A DNA stretch of 64,000 bases from Amorphophallus konjac (lineage: Eukaryota > Streptophyta > Magnoliopsida > Alismatales > Araceae), in the NCBI GenBank assembly GCA_022559845.1, contig CM040126.1, positions 46,556,458 through 46,620,457 on the forward strand. The letters run 5' to 3'. Numbering within the stretch: the stretch's first letter is position 1; each line of letters opens with the position of its first letter. Positions 45,706 to 57,081 of the stretch are shown here, piece after piece. Below the pieces are notes generated by a model, which saw only the letters and a list, made by a program, of their open reading frames with translations, was not told the DNA's origin and did no database searches. Position numbers and translations under genes: made by a program.

Positions 45706-46697
45706 CATTACAAGAAAAGTGCTATTAGCAACATATTTTTTGCAACGGACTAAATAGCGACAGATTAGTAGTGGAAGGAAAATCCATCACAACATTGTAG
45801 AGTGCGTGTTTTTTGAGACGTATTAACGGCAGAATATTTACGTCGCAAATTTATGATGCATTTTGCAACGAATTTACGTCGAATATTTTTCGTCGCAAAC
45901 TTAGTGATGCAATAAAGACATACTATTTCCATCGTAAAATGTGAATGGAATTTTATGGTAGATTAGCGAGGAAAAGAGATGGCAAATATTGTCACTAATC
46001 TGTCTCTATTTAGTGACAGAAAAGGGATGGATTAGTAGCTGATTGACATCGCGACGGACAATCGTCTATCTCTAATCTATCATTACGTGAAAGAAAATTA
46101 GCAAGAAATAATTATACTTAGAGATATCAATATATGTCGCTAATCCTTCTCTATTTGGCGAGGGATGAGCGATGGACATTTTATGTCGATAAATTATAGA
46201 TAGCGACGGATTAACGATGAAAATTTTCCGTCTCTAAGACGTCGCTATTAATCGTAGATTTATTTTATCCATATTCTCTTGCATGAAATATATATGTATC
46301 CATTCATAATAAATCATGAATATGAATACGTGATTTTCGAGATGTGGTAACTCATATCTCGAATTGCGGGTTCAATAACTAACACTTGTTGAGACTATAT
46401 ATAAATCAGATTAGTTAAAAAATGGGTGTGAACTTTAGGAGATTTAAATGGGCACAAACATAGTATAATATTTGACAATTACTTGATTTCTGACTTATGT
46501 GGCAAAAAAATTATCTTGTTACTTGCCAACGTTAAGTGGCGACGGATTAAAGACGGATGTGTTACCATCGCTAATTAGCGAGTGTCTTATATATGGCGTT
46601 ACACCTTGTCCGTCACAAATTCATCGCTAACCCCTTCGAAGATGGATTAGCGACGAATATGGCATGTCGCTAATTAATAGCCTATTTTCTTGCCGTG
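45706..46697. mobile_element. CACTA-family element end pair, 0.99 kb
   Basis: CATTACAAGAAAAGTGCTAT at 45706 and, reversed, CACGGCAAGAAAATAGGCTA at 46697 are terminal repeats that match each other through the following GCTATTA. The interior is filled with GCGACGGATTAGCGA-type motifs in both directions. It shares the GAGTGCGTGTTTTTTGAGAC string with 27989-28440. Flanking trinucleotides AAG and AAT differ by one base. It could be a separate small element nested at the edge of the larger region, or the right part of that region. Confidence 0.55.
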
Positions 46698-48576
46698 AAT
46701 TATCATGGGTATGTGGAGTTCTTAATTAACAAGCCAATCAGACATGGATTAGTTCGTTACATATCACCGTCCGAAGGCCCCAAACGGGTTGTCTGTAGCT
46801 GAAGGCCACTGTGGGTATGTCAGTTTAATTTGGCGTCCAGGGGACAAATTTACTTTCCTGAACAGTTCCTCTCTGATGTCATTGCGTGGGGGTACGTGGC
46901 ATGAAAGTTTATGTTACTCTCAAGAAAGAAAGCATTTCCACCTTGCGAGTGACAGCAGTCCAAGTCAAAAGAGACAACAAAGATTAAGATGTGCAATAGG
47001 ATATATATATGCCAGGAAGCCGCGGGGAACAGATCTTATGACAAGAATTAATCACGTTAGGCAATCATGTTATCTCATATAGGATACTTGGTGGGGTCGT
47101 AAAATAATAATGTAAAATATCAATTTTTAAATCATCACTCTTTAAAATTAAGATTTTTTTTTCTGATTTTAAAATTATCGGTTTCAAAATCCTCGATTTT
47201 GATTTGTTCGGTAGTTTTGGGCTCAAAACTGATGTTGGTTAAAATTGGACCCCTAAACTTAATCAATTTCGAAACTCAACAATTTATGACACTAACATTG
47301 TGAGGGAAGCAGTACTGTAAAATGATTTATAGCATTCCAAACATATAAGATATATTGTGTTAGGGTTTAGGGATGGTCTGCAACGTATAGCACCGCAGCA
47401 AACAACCTCGTATGGTTGTTAATCACGTTTAGGTGCTCGATCCATTTCTTAGGGATAATTGTACATAATGTTATATATAATTATAAATACTATATTAATT
47501 AATATAACAATATGAAGGAAATATATGTGTAAAAATGTTCCTCATGTTGTATGTCTGATTTGTCTTTAAATAGATGTAACTAGATATAGTTAAAATCTAG
47601 CGAGAGATTAAAAAAAAGGAAAATCCCAATATCTTGGCTAACCAGTGTAAAAATAACTCAATTGCGTAAGCAAAAGTACAAAACTATGCTTCCGTTGTAC
47701 ACTATCACTGGTTTTTGGATGGTAATTAATTGCGAGGGCATTTGTGCACTTACATTCGCATAGTAAAATTATTATCTTAAATAATGTATATATAAGAGTG
47801 GTGTTTCGGCTATTATTCATATAATAGGATTATTTTTACAACTGTTCGTTTGTCAGTGGGATGAGAGAATCTAGAGGTTCTGACAATTCGTGTCCAATCC
47901 GGGATTTATTTCACAGACATACGTGAAATAAATATATCACGTGAAAATAACATTCGAGATTAAAGATTTTGGGATGAGTGTATAGCTCTATCGAGGAGTA
48001 TAGTTATGGAATAAATACCTTTAAAATAATATTATAGAGGGCTCTATTTACACACCTAGGATGTACACTAAGTTTTCGCTTTTTTTTTCTAACAAATTTT
48101 GTGACGTGGGGCTCATGTCCCCTTATCTTGCCCATCTTATATATCCATAGAAACCGTTTGGGTATATAAAATATCCAAAATACCCCGAGAGAGAGAGAGA
48201 GAGATATCCCCTCTCCCCACCCCTCCCGATCGTCCTTTCCCCCTCTGACGAGCAACCTCTCCACCCACCCATCCCCCGCTATCCTTACTGCACCCCCCCC
48301 CCTTCTGTGCGCATGTGGACCCTCCCCTTCCTTGTTCACAAGCACCCCCCTCGTCCCTATCCCCTCTAGCCAACCCCCCCCCCCAGCACACACAAAACCC
48401 CCCTTCCCTGTCGACGCAATCCCCTTTCTCTTGGAACATCCCCTACCTCGTTGGTGCTGGGCTCATCTCATCTTTGTGGGGATCAGGCTCGCCACCACCT
48501 CTCCTTTCCCCTCACAACATAGAAACCCTCATTATCACTGAGATCTGTCCCCGTTGGAGCCCTCAACTTGAAAACC
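46698..48576. other. intergenic stretch with a C-rich, leader-like end
   Basis: 46720-46785 looks like the continuation of unit 4. From 47100 to 48060 it is AT-rich with nothing recognised. From 48190 a (GA)n run is followed by a very C-rich part (48210-48430, several C8-C10 runs), which resembles a plant promoter or 5' leader. The last 100 bp before the SIRE insertion may be exon sequence; see the entry at 58872-59063. Confidence 0.35.
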
Positions 48577-50366
48577 TGTTAAACAGGAGGACGGTGAGCT
48601 AGAAGGGGAGGGGATGAATAGATCACCGTTTAAAAATATTTGTCCGAGCCGAGGAGATCTTAGAAGATGAGATTGGCTAGGAAGACTGACAATATGTAAA
48701 ATGATCCGGAACCTTAACCAAGATAAAGCAGGTCACGACCGCAGAACATATATCACTCAGAATTTCATCAGCACATATGCACAAGCACTAAGCGAGCAGT
48801 CAGACCAAGGTTTCGATCATCAACAATCACACTTACTTCATGAAGCCAGACAGAAGCATAAAGAAAATAGATGCGCACAACCACACCACGGAGAACAAGA
48901 GGTTTAGATGGTTCAGTCTGCAACCTGCAGACTTACGTCCATCCCTCACTCAAGGCAGAGTGAGGCTTCCCTTTCACAAGAAAGAACCGCAGACTCAGTC
49001 TGCCAACAACACGCTGATCCATAGCTTGGGGATCGAAATCCCTACAGACGCTGAACTCACAGCTTGCACCCAGGTCTCACACCACAAGACCTGACCCGGA
49101 GATAACTCTCCCTTCCTCTTAGACAAGAGGGAACCCAGCAGTGACCCACCCTCACTGCAATTCAGAGACGCTGTCTCTCTTCCTCCTCAGCCGGAGGGAA
49201 GAACCCAGGTAGCCTTCTCACTACCTGAACACAAAACCCCGGAGAACTCCTCCCTTCCTCTGATCTAAATCAGAGGGAAGCCACACTGCGACCCAGAGGA
49301 TTCACCTCTCTTCCTCTACACCTAGAGTGAACGAAAACAGAGTATCGGAATTTAAAAACGAACAAACGAAGACATAAAGAAATATTGAAAGACAATCGAA
49401 CGGAGAAACAATGTAGCTTCTTAAAGAAGCATAGACAAAACGTAGCAGAAAACCATCCTCTCCTTCATCACTCTCTCTCTCTTCCAGGTACGCTCAACGA
49501 ATGGATCATGATGGCTTCTCCTCTTCTTCCTCTCGCTCTGGCCTCACCCTTTTTTCTTGTGGCTTCAGCGGCTTTTCAGGAGCAGAAACCTTCCTATATA
49601 TATCCAGACTCACGAGAGACTGAGGGTGTGGGAGACACGCGCGAAGAAGATGCTTCCAGATGAGCCGAGCCACGTGTTAGATGATTATTCCCTCAAATCA
49701 CGTGCTCACATGATTGGAATAAAGTTCCAATTTATCTTTAAGTCCCTGTAAGGTTTCAGAGAACATTCAGTCAATCTCAGAAATATTCAAGTCATATGTT
49801 TGTTTACACAGATTGCACGGAACTTATCAAGGGACTGAAGAACGCGTCAACGCAGTAAAGCCAAGGCGTTAACGCAATGAGTTTATAATGGAGAGCAGGA
49901 CCCTTCACAATACACACCAATGCGTCAACGCATTAGTGACAGCGTCGACGCATCGGCTTGGTTGTTGATCAAAAGAGCTTTGGACATCAGCCCAAGGCAT
50001 CAACGCTTCCATCGTGCAGCGTCGCCTCAGCTCCTCAAGCGAGATGCTCACGCCCTTGGCAACTGGCCAATGCGTCAACGCATCCAGTGTCAGCGTCGAC
50101 GCAATGAACAAGACAGTAAGTGAAAGACGCACAATTGCATCTACGCAGTCAGCCAAGTGCGTCAACGCACTAAAAGCACAGAACCCATATAGATGAAGAT
50201 AGTTTAATCAGAAGACGTGCATGCAAACAAGAAATTTCCCAAGGCTCCTTTCAGACACTAGATCCAGAGATTATCCAGACAATGCAGGATCTTTAACAGT
50301 CACCAGGAAGCAACACATAATTTGATTCATAGTGTTAGTCATCATCAAAACTACAGAGATTCAACA
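48577..50366 (-). repeat. 3' LTR of the SIRE-type element
   Basis: It runs from TGTTAAACAGG to GATTCAACA, a 1,790-bp match to 57082-58871. It contains short CT-rich 15-bp style repeats around 49085-49330 (AACTCTCCCTTCCTC, GGGAACCCAG and variants) and the GCGTCAACGC palindromes near its right end. Frames such as 48701-48907 occur in both LTRs but match no known domain. Confidence 0.93.
49844..50168. repeat. nine GCGTCAACGC-type palindromes in the SIRE LTR
   Basis: GCGTCAACGC or close variants (GCGTTAACGC, GCGTCGACGC, GCATCAACGC, GCATCTACGC) occur at 49844, 49866, 49922, 49943, 49999, 50072, 50093, 50134 and 50159. The same set is kept in the right LTR between 58350 and 58673. Each is a near-perfect 10-bp palindrome. 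On the element's own strand they lie upstream of the TATA box, in U3, where a repeated binding site would act. Confidence 0.7.
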
Positions 50367-50381
50367 ATCTCCCCCTTTTTG
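50367..50381 (-). other. polypurine tract of the SIRE-type element
   Basis: On the minus strand this reads AAAAAGGGGGAGAT directly before the TG of the 3' LTR, preceded by CATCATC. It is the plus-strand primer. Similar tracts lie further inside the element at 50617-50626, 51628-51638 and 51712-51720. Confidence 0.85.
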
Positions 50382-51807
50382 ATGATGGCAACACCATGAG
50401 TCAAATTCAGTGAAAAAGGAACACCAACCTAAACACCAACCTAAAGCAGTCTCAATAACAACAGCAATAGTTCGATAAAACAGCAATGGTGACCTCTCAA
50501 AACCTGAACTCACAGCACTCATTATCTTTTACCCAAAACATTCCAAAAACTTCCTTTTCACTAGCTCAACCTCCTCCTTTCAACCTCTTCACTCCCCTTC
50601 CTCCTTTCAACCTTCTCCCCCTTTGACATCATCAAAACGAAAGAGAAAGAGAGATGTTGACGCTGGATTGATGAGAAAAGATGGAGAGAGTTCCAACAGT
50701 AGAAACTCAGTGTCAAATCTTAGATGCTTAAGTGGGGCTTTAAGGTCAGTGAAGAATCTTGGAGTTCTGGTAAGAGAAAGAGATTCAGAAGAAGCTTGAA
50801 GTTTACCAACTTACGATGAATATGAAAGAAGAGCAAGTGTCAACAAATATGACTGAGGTAGCTGTTAAGGCTAGTCAAAAGGACAACAAGAATTTGAACC
50901 ACTAAAACAGCCTGTAGGCGTTGAGGACAACCAGTTCAAGGAGAGAAAACACTGTTATAGGGTGTATTTGGCCAGTTACACTTTTGACCTTAAGTATGCA
51001 CCTTGGTTAGAGGCCAGCATCCTCAGTTACTCAGTGTAAGAGCCTCATACCTTCTCAGTTAAAGAACAGAGAGAGTGACTATTGGTTTTTACACGAGGAG
51101 ACACCTTGATCAGAGGCCAGAATCCCCAGTTACTCACCACATTGTCATCATTGCTCTGCCAAACATAAATTTTGAATTGAATTTCTTGCTTTTGTTTTTG
51201 TTTATGAGAACTGATACCTCATGACTTAGAAAGTTCCCACTTCATTGATGGGATTTCTAGTTTCTTAGTATACAGTTTTAAACACTGATCAGTTTAACTA
51301 GCTCTTCAAGAAGGTTGTTTGAAGACAAAGCCAGGGCAATTACTCGTGGTCTTATCACGAAATCCAATGAAAAGCGTATAACAGAACCCATTTCATATGA
51401 GTCTAGCTTGTTCATCATTCAAGAAACAAAGTAAGAGGATATACTTGTGAAGGTTAATCTTAGCCTCTTAAGACTTACTAGAAGAAGATTCTGGCTGGAC
51501 TTTAATTGCACAAACTTAAGGATGTAGGAAATGAACGAGGTTCTACTAAAAAGGGATGCTCAAGATCAATTCTGACAATTAATCCAGCAACAACAACCAT
51601 CTTTCAAACGTTTTTAATTAGTCAAGCTCCCCCTCTCTAGTAGCTCTATCTCCCATTCTACCCTGATAACAGCAGAGAAACAGACCTGATACCTCTCAAA
51701 TCTCACACCCGCTCCCCCTCACATAGTGACCCCATCAGAAACAGTAAGACAGAACTACCACTAAAATCATGGAAATACATAAAACTGAATTCATTGCCAC
51801 AGATCAG
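50382..51807 (-). other. long 3' non-coding region of the SIRE-type element
   Basis: Here 1.4 kb separates the pol stop from the polypurine tract. Some SIRE relatives carry an env-like frame in this position. No frame of 60 or more codons is visible here, so the env-like gene is absent or was never present. Three extra purine-tract-like motifs occur. The region otherwise looks non-coding. Confidence 0.7.
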
Positions 51808-54800
51808 TCAGAGTTTGTAAATACCAAGTTCTCTTCTCAATGAAGTGAAATTTTCACTATCTAAAGGTTTTGTAAAAATATCAGCAGTTTGATTTGCAGT
51901 CCCAACATGAATTAGTTCAAATGTTTTATTTGTAATTTCATTTCTAATAAAGTGGTGCCTGATTTCAATGTGTTTTGTTCGTGAGTGTAAAACAGGATTC
52001 TTTGCAATGTTTATGGCACTCGTGTTGTCACAAAAAATGGGAGTGCAACCTGTCTCTACTTGGTAATCTTGAAGCTGATGCTTTATCCAGATAACCTGAG
52101 TGCCACAGCTGCTTGCAGCCACGTATTCAGCTTCAGCAGTGGAAAGGGCCACTGAATGTTGTTTCTTTGAACTCCAAGAAACTAGGCATCCTCCTAAGAA
52201 TTGGCAGTGGCCACTGGTGCTCTTCCTATCTAATTTGCATCCAGCAAAGTCTGCATCAGTGTATGCAACTAAATCTAATGTGCGAGAAGCAGGATACCAT
52301 AATCCTAATGTGTGTGTGGCAGACAGATATCTAAAGATCCTTTTTACAGCAGACAAATGAAGTTCAGTAGGCCTAGACTGATATCTTGCACATAAGCCAA
52401 CACTGAATTGTATGTCTGGCCTAGAAGCTGTTAAGTACAAGAGGGATCCAATCATACCTCTGTAGAGTTTTTCATCCACTTGTTTACCTGACTCATCTGC
52501 ATTAAGGGTCATACTTGTGCTCATTGGGGTGGATATTTGCTTCAGGTTAGTCATCCCAAACCTTTTTAGGATATCCAACGTGTACTTGGTTTGGTGGAAG
52601 AAGCAGCCATCTGACATTTGATTTATCTGTAAGCCAAGAAAATATATCAGTTCTCCAACTAAGCTCATCTCAAATTCAGCTGACATAAGTTGTGAAAATT
52701 CATTACACAGTTCAGGATTTGTTGATCCAAAGATGATGTCGTCTACGTATACCTGAACTATGATGAGATATTGTCTTGAATTCTTAGTGAATAAAGTTTG
52801 GTCAACATTACCTCTGTTATATCCTTTATTCAGTAAGAAACTGGTCAGCCTTTCATACCAGGCCCGAGGAGCCTGCTTTATTCCATAAAGAGCTTTGTTT
52901 AACCTGAAAACTTGATCAGGTTTAGTCGAAAACTGAAAACCAGGAGGTTGTTCAACATAAACTTCTTCTTTTAGAATTCCATTCAAGAAAGCACTCTTAA
53001 CATCCATTTGTTGAAGTTTTATGTTGTTTGAACAAGCAAATGCTAATAGAATTCTGATAGCATCCATTCTAGCTACTGGAGTAAAGGATTCATCAAAGTC
53101 TACTCCATACTCCTGACTGTAGCCTTTAGCTACAAGTCTAGCTTTATTCCTAGAGATGACACCTTCTTCATTCAGTTTGTTCTTAAAAACCCATTTTGTT
53201 CCTATTACATTGAAATTTTCAGGTCTAGGTACAAGTTCCCAGACATTGTTTCTATCAAATTGCCCTAGTTCTTCACACATGGCAGTTACCCAATTCTCAT
53301 CACTTAAGGCTTCTTCAATGGTCTTAGGCTCAATTTGGGAAACTAAAGCAATTAAGTCCTGATTCTGAACATTTCTGAAATGGGATCTTGTCCTAGGGGG
53401 ATCATGAAGACTACCAATAATATTGGTTATAGGGTGGTCTTTTAAAATTCTGACATTTGTTGAGGACTCACCTTGTTCGGCTGTACTTACTGGGTTCAGA
53501 TCAGTGGGTTCTTCAGCCGGTTGTACTTCCTCCTCTTGCATTTGATTCAGGAATTCTCCATCATGACTTGTAGACCTGTTATCATCATTTAGACTGTTAG
53601 AGATTTTTGTTTCATCAAAAATGACATGAGGGGTTTCCTCTATAGTTCTATCAGTTTTATTAAAGACCCTGAAGGCCCTAGATGTTTCAGAGTATCCTAG
53701 GAATATTCCCGGAATACTTCTGGCGTCAAATTTATCTAAGTCTCTCTTGTTGTTATTATGAATAAAGCATTTTGAACCAAAAATTTTGAAATATGAGACA
53801 TTAGGTTTCTTACCTTTCAGGAGTTCATATGGTGTTTTCTTATGTATGGGTCTTACCAAAGCTCTATTTAGTATATAGCAGGCAGTGTTTGCCGCTTCTG
53901 CCCAAAAACTCTTCGGTAGCTGACTCTCCATTAGTAATGTTCTTGCCATTTCCACTATTATCCTATTCCTTCTCTCCACAATTCCATTCTGCTCTGGGGT
54001 CCTGGGAGAAGAAAATTTGTGAGTTAGTCCCTCCTTGTCACAAAAACTAGAAAATGAGGAGTTCTCAAACTCTCCTCCATGATCTGATTGGATAACAGTG
54101 ATCTTGTGGCCTACATGTTTCTACTTATTGAAAAAATGTTCAAATTTTTGAAAAACATCACTCTTATTCGCCAAGAAAAATAACCATGCAAATCTAGAGT
54201 AGTCATCGACAATGACAAAACCAAATCTCTTACCATTTAGGCTCTGGGTTCTGGTAGGACCAAAGAGATCCATGTGCAAGTGTTCCATAAGCTTGTTTGA
54301 CAAGCTCTCAGTCCTTATTTTAAAAGAAGCTCGGGTTTGCTTGCCTAGAGCACAGGCATCGCAAGGCTTAGAGAATGATTTGAACTTCAAGCTAGGCATG
54401 CCTCTAACTAAGTCAAATTTAGCTAATATATGCAAGGTGTTAAAGCTAGCATGACCTAGTCGCCTATGCCAGTCAAACATGTTATTCTCTGAATCAGCAG
54501 AGAGACACAGATTAGACTCAGACTCAACATCAAGATCCACAATATAGACATTATTGACTCTATTTGCAATGAACTTTATTTTATCGGAGTTTGGTTCTAA
54601 AATTTTGCAAGCATGCTTATCAAAGAGGACCTTGTGACCCTTGTCACATAACTAACTAATACTCAATAAATTGTGTTGCAGACCTTCGACCAACAATACT
54701 TTTTCAATAGAGTTGGAGGTTTTCTTACCGGTGGTTCCGGTCCCAATTATTTGGCCTTTGTTTTTACCTCCAAACTTGACTGTTCCTCCTGCTTTCAATT

Positions 54801-57054
54801 CAAGCTTGCTGAACTTTCTTTGATCCCCTGTCATGTGCCTCGAGCAGCCACTGTCGAGATACCACTTGTTGCTCTCGGCTGCTAGGCTCACCTGCACAAT
54901 AACAATTTAAGTAGTGTGCTTTGGAGCCCAAGGTAAGTTGGGTCCAAAAATACCGCTCAAATGATTAAGCACAGTTTTGGGGATCCAGATCTGCTTCACC
55001 CCTTTTTTCTTTCTGTGCTGAGAATTGACAGTTTTGCTATTGATGTGCATTTCAGTTGTTTCCTTTTGTTTCTCAAAGTGTGTCCAGTTTCTGTTGATAA
55101 AAGCTTGGGTCCCAGTCAGACCATAATTTCTAAACTGTCTGGTTGAAGACATTTTATTGACAGTATTCTGTGTGTAGTTAGACCTTCCCATGTTTCTTTT
55201 CAAATAGCCCATTCTTTTATTAGAGTCATAGTTGTTGAATTGACAGGCACCTTGTTTCTGGTGCGTGGGCTTGTTGAATTTCTTAAAGACATTTTTTCCA
55301 AAATCAGGCTGTTGTTTATGGATGTTCTTTTGTTGTTCAGTACTTTTGGAACTGGATGGGATGTCCAGTTTCTCTTTTCCTTTCTCAGTGCAAAATGTGG
55401 TGGTTTTTATCCCAAATGCTTCCTTCTTATTTGGGTTGAAACCCAAACCTTCTCTGTTAAAGTTTACTTTGGTGCCTAACAAGGCGTTCAAATTGCTTTC
55501 TCCCAAAACAAACCTCTCAAGAGTTTTCTTCTTATCTTCTAACTCCTTTCGCAGAGATATGTTGTTTTCCAGCAATTCATCATTGACCTTTATAATAGCT
55601 TCATACCCTTCCTTGATTAAGTCATTTTGTCTCAGGTTTTCTTCAGTATGTTGATTGGTTTCATCAAGCTGTTTTCTAAATTTTTTAAGTTCATTCTTAA
55701 AAAGATTATTCTCATTTCTTACATTCTCCATCTGAGCTAATTCAGCTACCAGTTTGGAATTTTTTATCTTGACGAGTTCTTGTTCTTCATTAACCATATT
55801 GAGTTTGCATTTGATGACTCTATGTTCTTTAGCTAAGGCATTGTACATATCTAGCAGTTCACCATATTTCTCTTCCCAGTCATCAATAGAGTAAGTTACA
55901 AAGGGATTGGTTACCTCATTTTCCTCGTCGACCATCAGACATACTCCTTCAGTCTCCTTTCCTGAGGAATTAGTCTCTGAGTCTTCTTCTTCATCGCTCC
56001 AAGTGCATACCATAGCTTTTGGCTTTTTCTTGTACACTTTGGAGCCTTTCTTGTGGTAGTCCGGTGTCTTCTTCTGAAGCTCAGGGCAATCTTGCTTCAT
56101 GTGCCCAAAGTTCCTGCAATGATAACACATCACACCTTTAGCATTCCTATCCTTGTCATTGCCATTGTTCGGATATTTACCTGATGAGTAGTTTCTTCTT
56201 TTCCTATATGAATTTCCCTGCATTTTTAGGAATTTCCTGAACTGACGTGTGAGCAGTGCTTTTTCACTTCTGTCAAGGTCTGGAATTCCATTAGACTCTT
56301 TGCTACTGCTGCTGCTGCTACTACTGCTGCTGCAGCTGCTGTGTCATTCAACTTTAAGAGCAACATTCTTGCCCTTTCTGTCATTTCCTTCTCCTGTTTT
56401 CTTGAGATTTATCTCATAGGCCATAGGAGACCCTATGAGTTCAGTGACGGTCATGGTTGTTAAATCCTTTGATTCCTCTATCACCGTAGCTTTTGTGTGC
56501 CACGCTGGAGTCAAGGATCTTAAGATCTTCCTGACTATATCCCCTTCAGATATTTCCTTTCCAAATCCCTTGAGGCTGTTTGTGATCAGTGACAGCCTAG
56601 TGTACATATCAGTCGCGCTCTCCTCTGACTTCATCTTGAATAATTCATACTCAGAGGTTAGATAGTTTACCTTGGTAGCTCTGACCTGAGAGGTACCCTC
56701 ATAAATCAGCGCTAGTTCATCCCACATCTTCTTAGCTGTTTTGCACGCCGAAATTCGGGCATATTCTTCAGGGTGAATTGCGCACTAGATGATGTTAAGC
56801 GCAGACCAGTTCAATCCGGATAATTTGACTTGTTCTTCAGATCACATCTCCTCATTCGGAGGTAAATCATAAGGTCCAGTTGTAATGACTCTCCACAGCT
56901 TGTGGCTCTGAGATCGGATGAAAACTTCCATCCTGTTTTTCTAAAAGAAATAATTAGAACCATCAAAATATGGGGGACGGGAGATTGACTGTCCTTCAGC
57001 TATGTACCTACGAGGACCACTGGTTCCAGGATTACCCTGGTCGTTGGACCACAT
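51808..57054 (-). pseudogene. SIRE-type gag-pol, one frame with seven stops
   Basis: The ATG at 57052-57054 (MWSNDQGNPG) starts a single frame that reaches the stop at 51808. In order: gag with UBN2 domain (56344-56727), a poly-Ser run (56285-56335), zinc knuckle CYHCRNFGHMKQDC (about 56086-56130), coiled-coil-like Glu/Lys/Asn-rich stretch (55500-55850), protease WYLDSGCSRHM (about 54830-54865), integrase HHCC (54350-54475) and core ([20 protein letters not shown]), RT with YVDD (about 52735-52750) and RNase H ([20 protein letters not shown]). In-frame stops: 56941, 56842, 56785, 56344, 54907, 54652 and 54121. The last 723 codons, from 53979, are open. Several stops replace expected Trp or Gln. 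It encodes the particle, copying and integration functions. Confidence 0.92.
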
Positions 57055-57068
57055 CTCGGGTAAACCCG

Positions 57069-57081
57069 CTCTGATACCAAC
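57069..57081 (-). other. primer-binding site of the SIRE-type element
   Basis: On the minus strand this reads GTTGGTATCAGAG next to the inner end of the right LTR, complementary to initiator-Met tRNA. It fixes the element's orientation. Confidence 0.87.

Larger units (their letters stand above)
42098..46697 (-). mobile_element. CACTA element region, non-autonomous or decayed
   Basis: A decayed CACTA end (TACTACGATAAAAGTCATGA) lies at 42098, followed by CGACGGAATT and GTGACGGAAG subterminal motifs to 42420. A right end whose reverse complement is CACGGCAAGAAAATAGGC lies at 46697. Flanking trinucleotides are GAT and AAT, one mismatch. On both sides unit 4 of the duplicated array appears to continue: 46720-46785 resembles 27575-27620 of unit 1. 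Within lie a 180-bp tandem array, a transposase-like pseudogene and a second CACTA left end at 45706. The large TNP2-type transposase of autonomous CACTA elements is absent. Pairing of the outer ends is inferred. Confidence 0.5.

Noticed and set aside
48701..49094. Frames of 68 and 84 codons repeated exactly at 57206-57599.
   Set aside because: The repetition comes from the LTR pair. There is no known domain and no sign of codon-level constraint.
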